Positions 17,621 to 26,171 of a stretch of 64,000 nucleotides of DNA are shown here, piece after piece. Within the stretch, counting starts at the first letter, position 1; each line of letters starts with the position of its first letter. Position numbers and translations under genes: made by a program. The notes beneath the pieces were generated by a model, which was not told the DNA's origin, made no database searches, and saw only the letters and a list, made by a program, of their open reading frames with translations. Location of the stretch: positions 1 to 64,000 of the forward strand of contig CANGMI010000009.1 in the NCBI GenBank assembly GCA_947455195.1, written 5' to 3'. Source of the DNA: Pseudomonadota bacterium. GTDB lineage: Bacteria > Pseudomonadota > Gammaproteobacteria > Burkholderiales > SG8-39.

Positions 17621-18616
17621 TCAGGGGCTCGCAGCCACCGTGATGTCGAATGGCCCGGGCCCGAAGCGGGAGACCGGCACATAGCCGTTGTAGACCGTCT
17701 GGGTCGCGATCTGTGTCCCCAGGCTGTTGTTGTAGTAGAGCATCACGTTGGTGGTCGCATCGGAGACAGTGAGCGCCTGTGGCAGGGTCAGGATGCCTAC
17801 CAGGCGCGAAACCCCGTTGGCCTGATTCAGGGCCGGTGTCTCGGGCCTGGCGAGCGTGCCCGCCTCGGCGACCAGGTAGGCATCCAGCGCGTTGAGCACC
17901 CCGGCGCCTGCATTGACGGCCGGCATGCCGTTCGAAATGGGCAGATTGGTGAGGGCGTTGACGAACACGCCTCCGTTGAAACTGTTGTACGTGATGCTGG
18001 TCGGGGCATACGCATCATCGACGGCGCTGCCGCAGCGCGTGATGGGGGGCATGGCGCCCTGTGAATGATCGCTCCAGTTGTAGAGCGTCGTACCCGGGCT
18101 CGCAATCGACCAGCAGACCGAGCCGTGCGTGGTCGAATTGGCATCGCCAACGACGCTGCCGAACGTCACCCTGGTCTGGATGAGCTGAGTTGGACTCAGT
18201 TCGACATAAAGATAACCGTACGTCGCATTGGCCGGCTTGGTGGCACCCGGAAGCGTCACCGGCGAGCGCGAACCGTTCGCGATGGCCACCACCTGTCCAC
18301 GCGGGTCGTCATGGATCAACTGGCAACTTGAAAGGCCTGCGGCAGCCACGGTGCTGGGCGGCGAGGGCTTGGCCGTACACAGGGCCAGCTTGTAGAGCGT
18401 GACGCTTTGCAGGTCGGGCGCGACATTGCAGTTGGTCGTATACGCGGGTGCGGTCACGCGACCGGCCGAAACCGTGCACGCGACCGCAAGCGCCGAGAAA
18501 GGCGTATTGCTCATGTCGACGGTGGTCGGGGGCGCAACGCCCTCAACCTCGCAGACCATCGCGACCATCACTGCGGCGAGCGTCGCCGCCATCAGCCCAG
18601 CCTGACGGTGCCGCAT
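17621..18616 (-). CDS. Secreted protein of unknown function
   Basis: A 331-residue protein I do not recognise. A signal-peptide-like N-terminus (MAATLAAVMVAMVCEVEGVA) leads into a Ser/Thr/Asn/Tyr-rich sequence that looks extracytoplasmic, with about eight Cys (for example ACTVSAG, TTNCNVAPD, LALCTA, SSCQL, CWSIAS, TRCGSA) that could form disulfides. No catalytic motif is evident. The body has a beta-rich look, such as TYGYLYVELSPTQLIQTRVT. The start at 18616 lies one base after the stop of a 55-aa lipoprotein gene, so the two are almost certainly translated from one mRNA and may work together at the cell surface. Confidence 0.7.
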   Translation of the reverse strand: MRHRQAGLMAATLAAVMVAMVCEVEGVAPPTTVDMSNTPFSALAVACTVSAGRVTAPAYTTNCNVAPDLQSVTLYKLALCTAKPSPPSTVAAAGLSSCQLIHDDPRGQVVAIANGSRSPVTLPGATKPANATYGYLYVELSPTQLIQTRVTFGSVVGDANSTTHGSVCWSIASPGTTLYNWSDHSQGAMPPITRCGSAVDDAYAPTSITYNSFNGGVFVNALTNLPISNGMPAVNAGAGVLNALDAYLVAEAGTLARPETPALNQANGVSRLVGILTLPQALTVSDATTNVMLYYNNSLGTQIATQTVYNGYVPVSRFGPGPFDITVAASP

Positions 18617-18617
18617 G

Positions 18618-18785
18618 TCAGAACCCGACCACGCCAGCGGTAAAGGGCGCCTTCTCCGAGGGGGGCGGCGGATTGCTGCCACCGCCTCCACCACCACCAC
18701 CGCAGGCAACGAGAACCGAAGCGAGGAGGCCAGCGACCATGCCCGCCAGCAGGCGCCGTGATCGAGTCGCAGGTCTTGATGTCAT
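18618..18785 (-). CDS. Small lipoprotein (55 aa) with polyglycine
   Basis: A short gene directly upstream of the secreted unknown protein, one base apart. It encodes a basic N-region (MTSRPATRSRRLLAGMVAG), a hydrophobic core and the lipobox LVAC with Cys28, followed immediately by eight glycines, then SNPPPP and a 15-residue tail ending AGVVGF. The mature peptide would be only 28 residues. An A/G-rich GGGAAAA precedes the ATG at 18785. The CxGGGG pattern after the lipobox is common in proteobacterial lipoproteins. Function unknown; tight coupling suggests a partner or anchor for the next gene's product. Confidence 0.72.
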   Translation of the reverse strand: MTSRPATRSRRLLAGMVAGLLASVLVACGGGGGGGGSNPPPPSEKAPFTAGVVGF

Positions 18786-19204
18786 GGTTCATTTTCCCGG
18801 GGCGAATGAGGCAACGCGCATGCAGTGACTTGCAACGCCGCGCGGGGGCGTTCGATCCACCCTGTCCTTGCGCGCAGCGCAACGCCTGCGCGCCCGACCG
18901 TCTCATATTTTCCGGAGAAAATGATTTCGTTTCATTGCCTTTGCAGACCTCCGTTTTTCGAACGGGGACGAGCGCCTGCGGGCATTCGAAGCGACCGGAC
19001 GCATGATCACGAACGGCAACTCGACACGGCAACGACGCCGCTGGCCGCGATGCCACCCGCAGCGACGGTCCTGATGCCCGCCATGATCAAGTCTTCTGCT
19101 AGGCTTCACGGCGTGCATCGTGTTCGGCCGCGGCGTCGAAACTGCATGGTATTCCGGAAATCGCACGTGGCGCCCCGACAGAACTGGCAGAGCTGGCAGA
19201 ACTC
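18786..19204. other. 419-bp gap with a short palindrome
   Basis: No supported gene. An A/T-rich inverted repeat ATTTTC-N4-GAAAAT lies at 18907-18922 between the divergent lipoprotein and orphan genes and could be an operator or promoter element. Confidence 0.4.
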
Positions 19205-20341
19205 ATGACACACAACGTATGGCAGGACTTCCTCGAAAACAAGACGATGTGGAATTACCACAAGCCTGATTTTTCGGGCGTCGCGGCGAGCGTGTCGGCA
19301 TTCACCGGATTGCGCATGCATCAGACGAAGGCTGAAAACGGCGAATTGATCGGCCAGGAGTCGGTGCGTGGCCTGAACGGCAAGAGCCTTGCTTTTGCCG
19401 AAAACTCCCGAATAAATCCGATGCTGCAGCGGGACCGGTCCCTGAATCCCACCCGAACACTCGATCTGCGCGACCATTGGGGCCTCAGTGAGAAAAACAT
19501 GGTCGCGGCAACTGGCGCCGCAATCCTCGAGTTCATGGCGAAATTTCCGCCGCCGATCAAGACCATCAGCGCCGCATCGGAGTTCTGCCGGATTTGCCCG
19601 GCATGGGCTGTCGACAAATATACGGATGCCTCGGCAAGAACATATGTCGGGGGCGACTACAACCGTTGGGGAAACGCACCTTCCATCTATTGTTCGCCGG
19701 TCGTGCCTCACGACCTGGTAACGCTCGGGCAGGCAATGGAGGAAACGATCGGCAAGAAGGCCCGATTCAGCTCGCCTGATGTCGAGAACATCAGGATCCC
19801 GCACCACACCCTGATCGAAATGGTCAGAAATTACCGCGCCCACCTCGGCGAAAATTACATTTTCTGGGGACGCCCGGTCAGCAGAAGTCTGATGCTTCTG
19901 GACATGAGTTTTTCCGATGGAGGCAGCAACGCCTACCTTGCAAGAATGGAAACCAGCCCGTCGATAAGACCCCTGCTCAATGACTGCTGCGCCCGAGGCC
20001 TCATTCCGGCGCGCAACTTCGGCAGGCTCATGGTCGACAAGGACGAGCGGAAGTCCATCCTTGATCTCTTCGGATGGGGGGTCACAAACGGGCTGATCAC
20101 CGGGCCTTCGCGTGCCCACCTCGATGGCATCTTCTTCACCGGCTCGAACAGCAAGAGAGAACTGGGCGCCGTCGATGCCTTCCAAAGCCACTTCGTGCTT
20201 TTCAGCAAGGCAAACCGGTCACTGAGCAACTGCATCAAGCTGACCCGGCGGATTGCCGTGCGGCATGACAAGGCGAACGATCTCTGGGTCGTTACCGAAA
20301 CGACCCCCAGTGAATGGAAGATGTTCTTCCAGAAGGTGTGA
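19205..20341 (+). CDS. Orphan protein of unknown function
   Basis: A 378-residue protein with no family I can name. Sequence composition differs from its neighbours: more Asn, Lys, Phe and Ile, and visibly lower G+C in the gene, which suggests recent acquisition. There is no signal peptide or membrane helix. A Cys-containing segment SEFCRICPAWAVDKYTDASA and a YVGGDYNRWGNAPSIYC stretch stand out, along with the C-terminal DLWVVTETTPSEWKMFF. It has no neighbours on the same strand and ends just before the tRNA-Phe locus, a common landing zone for mobile DNA. The start at 19205 is the first ATG; MTHNVWQDFLENK looks natural. Confidence 0.65.
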   Translation: MTHNVWQDFLENKTMWNYHKPDFSGVAASVSAFTGLRMHQTKAENGELIGQESVRGLNGKSLAFAENSRINPMLQRDRSLNPTRTLDLRDHWGLSEKNMVAATGAAILEFMAKFPPPIKTISAASEFCRICPAWAVDKYTDASARTYVGGDYNRWGNAPSIYCSPVVPHDLVTLGQAMEETIGKKARFSSPDVENIRIPHHTLIEMVRNYRAHLGENYIFWGRPVSRSLMLLDMSFSDGGSNAYLARMETSPSIRPLLNDCCARGLIPARNFGRLMVDKDERKSILDLFGWGVTNGLITGPSRAHLDGIFFTGSNSKRELGAVDAFQSHFVLFSKANRSLSNCIKLTRRIAVRHDKANDLWVVTETTPSEWKMFFQKV

Positions 20342-20480
20342 CGAGACCCGAAGCAAGCAAGCTCGAGGTCATGCTGCTGCACCGGTGAGCACGCCCCTGG
20401 GCGGCCCAGGGGACGCGCAAGGGCCACGGACGCACGGGGGCGGCATGCCATGACGCGTTGGGGGGGAGGGGTACACGATC

Positions 20481-20516
20481 GAAAACGAAAACGCCCGACC
20501 GGGACCGGTCAGGCGT
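20481..20516 (-). terminator. Rho-independent terminator of tRNA-Phe
   Basis: On the minus strand an 11-bp stem (20516-20506 with 20501-20491, one G-U pair) and GTCC loop is followed by TTTTCGTTTTC. It lies about 8 bp after the tRNA 3' end. Confidence 0.85.
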
Positions 20517-20523
20517 TTGGTAT

Positions 20524-20599
<76 letters not shown>

Positions 20600-20700
20600 A
20601 TCGTCACCGGGCTGCCGACAGGGTGGCAACACAGGCAAGTCGCGCATTCTAGCAAATCGCCGCGCTCAGTGGGAGCGCAACTTCACACCGCACTGAACCC

Positions 20701-21708
20701 CTACTGCACGAATTCGTTGGTATAGAGGTCCCGAAGCGGCGTCTCCTTCTGGACGATGCCCTGCGAGATGTAGAACTTCTCGAGTTCAGCCAGGCGATCG
20801 GCATCCATCTGGCCCAGCACCTTCTGCCCGGGATAGACATAGGTGTTGTACAGATCGAAGGTCTCGGCCACGAAGGCCTCGCGGCCCTTGTGCGCCGGCA
20901 CCATGGCGACATAGTCGGCCACCGAGCCCTTGGGGTCGGTCATGATGTCGCGCAGGCCCCGCAAGGTTGCACGCACGAGTTTTCGAACCAGTTCGGGACG
21001 CTTCGCAATGGTTTCATCCGAGGCGAGAATGGCCTGCGCCATGCTCTTCGTGTACTCGTAGGCGGGCATGATGCGTACCTTGGCACCGGTGCCACGAACC
21101 TCGGCGGTCCATTCGGGCACGGCGGCCATCGCATCGGCCTTTCGACCCGCCACCAGTTGCCACACGCCCGCAGGGCCCGCGGCCTGGACGTTGACGTCAT
21201 TCTTGGTCAGACCGGCGCTGGCCATCATGCCCAGCAGGGCAAAGTAGCCGCTGTCGGCATAGGTCATGGCGGTGACGGTCTTGCCCTTCAGATCCTTGGG
21301 CGCGCTGATGCCCGCCGTCTCGAGCGCGACGAGTTGCGTCATCGAACGCCCGCCGAGCACCGCCACCGACTTCACCGGCACCCCATTGGCACGCGCGATG
21401 ATGGGCGTATCGCCAAAGGCGCCGCCCACCACGCCGTTGCCAGCGCCAAGTTGCTTGGCCACCTCGACACCGCCGCGCCCCGGCTGGAAGGTCACCTTGA
21501 GGCCTTCCTGGGCGTAGTAGCCGCGCTTCTGGGCGAGCATCCAGGGGGCAAATGCCACCTGTTCGGTCGGGGCCGGCAGGAGGTAGGTCACCTCCTCGAG
21601 AGTCTGGGCATTCACACCCGAGGCAAACAGGCCGCCCGCCAGTGCGCTGAGCGTGAGGGCGATCCCGGCACAGGGCGTGCGCACGAGGAATGAACGTCGA
21701 TGGCTCAT
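20701..21708 (-). CDS. ABC transporter substrate-binding protein (NMT1/SsuA-like)
   Basis: A 335-residue periplasmic binding protein. After a signal peptide (IALTLSALAGGLFASGVNA) come LEEVTYLLPAPTEQVAFAPW, MLAQKRGYYAQEGLKVTFQP and GVVGGAFGDTPIIARANG, then DLKGKTVTAMTYADSGYFAL, the order seen in NMT1/THI5-like and nitrate/sulfonate/taurine binding proteins. It is divergent from a Rieske dioxygenase operon (277 bp between starts), suggesting shared control and that it captures the dioxygenase substrate or a precursor. No permease or ATPase is adjacent. It is only distantly like the binding protein at 8.3 kb. Confidence 0.87.
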   Translation of the reverse strand: MSHRRSFLVRTPCAGIALTLSALAGGLFASGVNAQTLEEVTYLLPAPTEQVAFAPWMLAQKRGYYAQEGLKVTFQPGRGGVEVAKQLGAGNGVVGGAFGDTPIIARANGVPVKSVAVLGGRSMTQLVALETAGISAPKDLKGKTVTAMTYADSGYFALLGMMASAGLTKNDVNVQAAGPAGVWQLVAGRKADAMAAVPEWTAEVRGTGAKVRIMPAYEYTKSMAQAILASDETIAKRPELVRKLVRATLRGLRDIMTDPKGSVADYVAMVPAHKGREAFVAETFDLYNTYVYPGQKVLGQMDADRLAELEKFYISQGIVQKETPLRDLYTNEFVQ

Positions 21709-21985
21709 GGAATCTCCAGATGAGGGTCAGCAGGCCGACGGATCGGCTAAAGTACGGGACGCGGCGCAGACAATGTCGCGTACGGTTTCACGAATCGGAT
21801 TGAGGATAACGGACTTCGTGCAGGCCGTCCAAGCGCCTGTTGCGAGCCCTGTGCGCCGAGCAGCCCTCGGGCTGAGACCCCGCTTTTTCAGACTCCGGAT
21901 CAGCCAACGCAAAGCCCGCGCAGCGCCCTGAGCCACATCCCGATCCACCCGCGCAGCATGGCCTTTCGCACCACTCTGGACCTCC

Positions 21986-23317
21986 ATGAACCGCTATACC
22001 AACCAACAGATTGCAGATCTGGTGCGCCCCGACCGCGTGCACCGCGCGGTCTACGCCGACCCGGCCCTCTTTGCCCTCGAGATGAAGCGCATTTTCGGGC
22101 GCGCCTGGCTTGCCCTCGGGCACGAGAGCCAGGTCGCCACCCCCGGGGCCTTCTTCACCACCCACATGGCTGCCGAACCCGTCATCGTCGTGCGCGATCT
22201 CAAGGGCGAGATCCGCGTGCTCATCAACCGCTGCACGCACCGCGGCCCGCTCGTCTGCCACGAAGCCCGGGGCGAAACACGACAGTTCGTGTGCCCTTAT
22301 CACGGCTGGACCTTCGAGCCTTCCGGCGAACTGCGCTTCGTGCCGATGGAAAGTGGCTATGCCGGTGGCGTCTGCGGTCGCCCCGATCTCGCGCTCGCCC
22401 GCGTGCCGCGTGTGGCCTCGTACCGCGGGTTCATCTTCGCCTCGATGGCGCCCGAGGGCGAGAGCCTGGCCGACTTTCTCGGTCCGATTGCCTCGTCCTA
22501 CGATGACATGGTCGATCGGGCGCCGGCAGGCGAGGTGGAAGTGGCCGGCGGCATGTTCCGTCATGCCTACAATGGCAACTGGAAACTCGTGCTCGAGAAC
22601 CACATCGACACCGTTCACCCGGCCTTCGTGCACCAGTCATCGGTGCATGCCGCGCGCGAGCAACCCGACAGCCTGGCCACCTCGACCGCCGCCGAGATCC
22701 AGATTCGACAGATGCGCCAGAACGGTGCGCCGCCCGCGGTCTGGGAACGCCTCGGCATCTTTGCCGGGCCCAACGGCCACGGCTACATGGGCGACTACCA
22801 CTCCGATGATCGGCTCGTGGTGGCGATGGCCAACCCGATCTTTGCCGAGTATCGCGCGGCACTGTCGGCGCGAGTGGGCGCGGAGCGGGCAACCGAGATT
22901 CTGTCAAACCACCGCTTCAATACCATCGTCTATCCGAACTGCTCATTCATGAGCCAGTTCAGGCAGTACCGCATCGTGCAGCCGATCGCGGTCGATCGCA
23001 CCATCGTCAACACCTTTTCATTCCGGCTCAAGGGGGCGCCCGACGCGATGTTCCGCGACACCGTGGCCTTTGCCAACGTGGTGAACGGCACGGCCTCCGA
23101 AGTGCTCACCGATGACCTCGAAGTGTACGAACGGGCCCAGCGTGGACTCTCGAGCGGTCAGGTCGACTGGGTCTATCTCGGGCGCGGTCTGGGGGGTGAC
23201 GTACCCGACAGCCCCGGCCTGCGCCGTGGCGGGCAAGGCACGAGCGAGTTGCCGATGCGCAACCAGTTCGAAGCCTGGTCGCGCTACATGACGGCCGACA
23301 GCGAGGGCGGAGAATGA
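21986..23317 (+). CDS. Aromatic-ring-hydroxylating dioxygenase, alpha subunit
   Basis: A 443-residue Rieske non-haem iron oxygenase large subunit. The [2Fe-2S] ligands are C83, H85, C103 and H106 (CTHRGPLVC ... CPYHGW). The mononuclear iron site is D208 with H211 and H216 in ENHIDTVHPAFVH. It inserts both oxygen atoms into an aromatic ring, with electrons from a reductase not encoded here. The beta-subunit gene overlaps its end by 4 bp, so the two are co-translated. Length fits the family. Substrate unknown; the downstream antiporter and the upstream divergent binding protein may belong to the same catabolic unit. Confidence 0.92.
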   Translation: MNRYTNQQIADLVRPDRVHRAVYADPALFALEMKRIFGRAWLALGHESQVATPGAFFTTHMAAEPVIVVRDLKGEIRVLINRCTHRGPLVCHEARGETRQFVCPYHGWTFEPSGELRFVPMESGYAGGVCGRPDLALARVPRVASYRGFIFASMAPEGESLADFLGPIASSYDDMVDRAPAGEVEVAGGMFRHAYNGNWKLVLENHIDTVHPAFVHQSSVHAAREQPDSLATSTAAEIQIRQMRQNGAPPAVWERLGIFAGPNGHGYMGDYHSDDRLVVAMANPIFAEYRAALSARVGAERATEILSNHRFNTIVYPNCSFMSQFRQYRIVQPIAVDRTIVNTFSFRLKGAPDAMFRDTVAFANVVNGTASEVLTDDLEVYERAQRGLSSGQVDWVYLGRGLGGDVPDSPGLRRGGQGTSELPMRNQFEAWSRYMTADSEGGE

Positions 23318-23799
23318 TGATGACCGAGCGCGATACTCTCACCACCCTCGAGCAGTTCCTCTACCGTGAGGCGTGGCTTCTCGACACCAACCGTTTCGAC
23401 GAATGGCTCGCCCTCTACACCGCCGACTGTCGCTACTGGGTCCCACTCGAGTTCGGGCAGGTCGATGGCGAGAACACCTGCTCGGTGATTCACGACGACC
23501 ATGAACTGCTCGAGATCCGGGTACGCCAGTGGCGTCACCCGCGGGCCCATGCTCGCGTACCGCTGCCGCGCACGGTGCGCCAGGTGGGCAACGTGATGCT
23601 CCTTGCCGACACGGGTGATGCGCTGTGCGTGGGATCCACCCTCCTGGTCACCGAGTTTCGGGCCGATCGGCAACGCCTCTTCGGTGCGCGTGTCGAGCAT
23701 GAACTGCGGCGCACGCCCGAGGGCCTGCGCATCCGCCAGAAGCGGGTCGACCTCGCCAACGCCGAAGGACCTCATGATGGAATCACGATCGTCTTCTAG
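23314..23799 (+). CDS. Aromatic-ring-hydroxylating dioxygenase, beta subunit
   Basis: A 161-residue small subunit of the SnoaL/NTF2-like fold. LEQFLYREAWLLDTNRFDEW followed by LALYTADCRYWVPLE is the usual N-terminal signature of ring-hydroxylating dioxygenase beta subunits. It packs against the alpha subunits in an alpha3beta3 assembly and is structural. The start overlaps the alpha stop (ATGA); MMM gives alternative starts a codon apart. Its end overlaps the next gene by about 25 bp. Confidence 0.9.
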   Translation: MMMTERDTLTTLEQFLYREAWLLDTNRFDEWLALYTADCRYWVPLEFGQVDGENTCSVIHDDHELLEIRVRQWRHPRAHARVPLPRTVRQVGNVMLLADTGDALCVGSTLLVTEFRADRQRLFGARVEHELRRTPEGLRIRQKRVDLANAEGPHDGITIVF

Positions 23800-25279
23800 C
23801 AACCGACGAGGTCTGTCTGGCGCCGCAGAGCCTCGGGCTTCGGGGCGTCAAACCGCTCGACGCAGCCTTCGCTGCACCAGCGCTGCATCGGCGGCCGGCT
23901 CCATCGCGGCGCTCCTGCCGAGCCTCGCCGCTGCGGCCGGTTTCGATGCCACGCACCTGTCGCTCGCCTGGGGCATCCCGTTTCTGGCGATGCTCCTTTC
24001 GATTGCGCTCGGGCCGATGCTTGCGCCGCACTTCTGGCATGCACACTACGGCAAGGTCTCGGTCGGACTTGCCGCCCTCTTCGCCGTGCCGTTCGCGCTC
24101 GCCTACGGGGGCAGTACGGCCTTCGCCCAGGTGGTGCATGCGATGGTGGCCGAATACCTGCCCTTCGTGGTGCTCCTGGGTACGCTCTACTGCGTGGCCG
24201 GCGGCATCCACGTCAGGGCCGAGTATCCGCCTTCGCCCATGCTCAACGTCTCGCTGCTGGCGGTCGGCACGGTACTGGCCAGCATCATCGGCACCACCGG
24301 TGCCGCCATGCTGATGATTCGTCCGATCATCCGTGCCAATGCCATGCGCGAGCATCGGGTCCACGTCATCGTGTTCTTCATCTGCCTCGTGGCGAATGCA
24401 GGCGGCGCGCTCACCCCCCTCGGTGACCCGCCGCTCTTCGTCGGTTTTCTGCGTGGGGTCGATTTCTTCTGGACTGCGCAGACGATGGCGGGTCCGACGC
24501 TCGTCCTCGTGCTGGTGCTGCTCGTCCTCTTCTGGCTGATCGACCGGTTTGTCTTCGGCAGCCGGCCGCTCACGCCCAGTGCGATGGAGCCCGTACCGAG
24601 CATCGTCATCCAGGGCGCGCTCAACGTGCCGCTGCTCGCCGGCGCGGTCGGGGCGGTGCTGATGAGCGGGGTGTGGAAGACCGGCGTCGAATTCGATGTA
24701 GCCGGTACTGCAGTACCGCTGCAGGATCTGGTGCGCGATGCGATCCTCATCGGCATCTGCGCACTTTCGCTGCGCACCACCCCGACCCAGGTGCGCGAGG
24801 CAAACGGCTTCACCTGGGGACCGATCCTCGAGGTGGTGAAGCTCTTCGTGGGCATCTTCATCACGATCATTCCGGTCATCGCGATTCTTCGCGCGGGCGG
24901 TGACGGCAGCCTCGGCGCACTGGTGCGCCTGGTCGAGCCCGGCCCCGACGGTTCACCCGATGCGCTCTACTTCTGGCTCACCGGTCTTCTGTCGGCCTTT
25001 CTCGACAACGTGCCCACCTATCTCGTGTTCTTCAACCTAGCAGGGGGCGATGCGCACACGCTGATGACCGAGCAGGGCCGCACGCTCCTCGCGATTTCGG
25101 CCGGTGCGGTCTTCATGGGGGCTCTCACCTATATCGGCAACGCGCCCAATCTCATGGTGAAGAGCATCGCGGAGGAAGCAGGCATCGCGATGCCGGGGTT
25201 CTTCGGCTACATGGCCTGGACGCTTGCCATCCTGCTACCGGCGTTTGCCCTGGTGACCTGGCTCTACTTTCCCCTCTGA
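23774..25279 (+). CDS. Sodium:proton antiporter (NhaD/ArsB-like ion transporter)
   Basis: A protein of about 500 residues with around 12-13 membrane helices, of the ion-transporter superfamily. Landmarks are GSIAALLPSLAAAAGFDATH, LSLAWGIPFLAMLLSIALGP, the GGALTPLGDPPLFVGFLRG motif with helix-break (a hallmark of NhaD-type antiporters), and FLDNVPTYLVFFNLAGGDA near the C-terminus. It exchanges Na+ for H+ across the inner membrane. The start is one of two adjacent ATGs (23774 or 23777) after GAAGGA, inside the end of the dioxygenase beta gene, so translation is coupled; the much longer in-frame extension is the antisense-free shadow of that gene. Confidence 0.86.
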   Translation: MMESRSSSSNRRGLSGAAEPRASGRQTARRSLRCTSAASAAGSIAALLPSLAAAAGFDATHLSLAWGIPFLAMLLSIALGPMLAPHFWHAHYGKVSVGLAALFAVPFALAYGGSTAFAQVVHAMVAEYLPFVVLLGTLYCVAGGIHVRAEYPPSPMLNVSLLAVGTVLASIIGTTGAAMLMIRPIIRANAMREHRVHVIVFFICLVANAGGALTPLGDPPLFVGFLRGVDFFWTAQTMAGPTLVLVLVLLVLFWLIDRFVFGSRPLTPSAMEPVPSIVIQGALNVPLLAGAVGAVLMSGVWKTGVEFDVAGTAVPLQDLVRDAILIGICALSLRTTPTQVREANGFTWGPILEVVKLFVGIFITIIPVIAILRAGGDGSLGALVRLVEPGPDGSPDALYFWLTGLLSAFLDNVPTYLVFFNLAGGDAHTLMTEQGRTLLAISAGAVFMGALTYIGNAPNLMVKSIAEEAGIAMPGFFGYMAWTLAILLPAFALVTWLYFPL

Positions 25280-25333
25280 GAGAAGGACACGGGCAGAGCA
25301 CGGCCGGCGTTCAGCGACTGCCTCACGACAGCC

Positions 25334-26083
25334 CTACTGGAACGTGCGCCCCGGATAGGCCTCGATGACGCGATTGAGCGAGTGGGCAAGCACTTCACCC
25401 ATGTCGACTGCCTCCTGGCGCGCCCAACCCAGGCTGGCGCGCGTGCCGGCGCGCACGCAGTTCGTCAGACGCGAGTAAGGCTGCAACCGCCGGGCGTCGG
25501 CAAGCAGTCTCCAGTTGTCGGCGATGCCGTAGATGGCACTGTCGGTATCGCGATCGATGACCCCGCGCGTCTCGACATGGACGAGATAGTAGAGCGCGAT
25601 CATGACGCCCCAGTCGCGACACTGGACGCGATCGTCGGACGACAGACTCACCGCCGCGGCCGGCCCGGCGAAGTGCGAAGCGCGATGCTCGGTCGCAAGA
25701 CCGATGGCAAAGCCCAGGGTGAACGCGGCAAAGACCGGGTGAAAGAAGCTGTTGTGGAGCAGCGATTCATCACGCTCGCCCACGCTCGCCACCGCCAGTT
25801 GCATGGCCGCATGCAGATCCTTCACATGCCCGAGCGCATAGGGAACATCGAGCAGCTCCTCGAGAACGTCGTTGCCGCGCACGAGGCCAAAAAGCCCGTC
25901 ATCCTGTCGCGCATCGAGTTGCGTGGCGTTGCTGCGTCGGCCCAGGGCCAGGTATTCCATGGCAACCGCGTCGACCGGGGGCTCGGGTTTGCGCAGGGCC
26001 GCCCGGTCACGCAGGGTCGACCATGCGCTCGAGAGAATCGACTCGATCCGACCGCTGCTGGAATCGCCCCGGCTGCTCATCAC
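25334..26083 (-). CDS. Protein of unknown function
   Basis: A 249-residue protein I do not recognise. It has no signal peptide and looks mostly alpha-helical. Distinctive segments are LGRRSNATQLDARQDDGLFG, ALGHVKDLHAAMQLAVASVG, a small-residue-rich hydrophobic stretch FFHPVFAAFTLGFAIGLA, and DWGVMIALYYLVHVETRGVI. Composition fits the surrounding genome. It lies 88 bp downstream of the FAD monooxygenase gene on the same strand and may share its transcript. The first of two adjacent ATGs is used. Confidence 0.55.
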   Translation of the reverse strand: MMSSRGDSSSGRIESILSSAWSTLRDRAALRKPEPPVDAVAMEYLALGRRSNATQLDARQDDGLFGLVRGNDVLEELLDVPYALGHVKDLHAAMQLAVASVGERDESLLHNSFFHPVFAAFTLGFAIGLATEHRASHFAGPAAAVSLSSDDRVQCRDWGVMIALYYLVHVETRGVIDRDTDSAIYGIADNWRLLADARRLQPYSRLTNCVRAGTRASLGWARQEAVDMGEVLAHSLNRVIEAYPGRTFQ

Positions 26084-26171
26084 TCACGCCTCGCGGTCGA
26101 CGTGCCCGCCCTCAGGCACGAATGCAGGCACCCCTCGGCCTGCGACCGCAATGATACGCAATGTTTGACCG

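Noticed and set aside
18825-19208. 127-aa open frame in the gap before the orphan gene
   Set aside because: Arg/Pro-rich composition, no conserved motif and position over likely regulatory DNA.
24000-25279. Antisense open frames over the antiporter gene
   Set aside because: They are shadows of the high-G+C coding frame with no motif.
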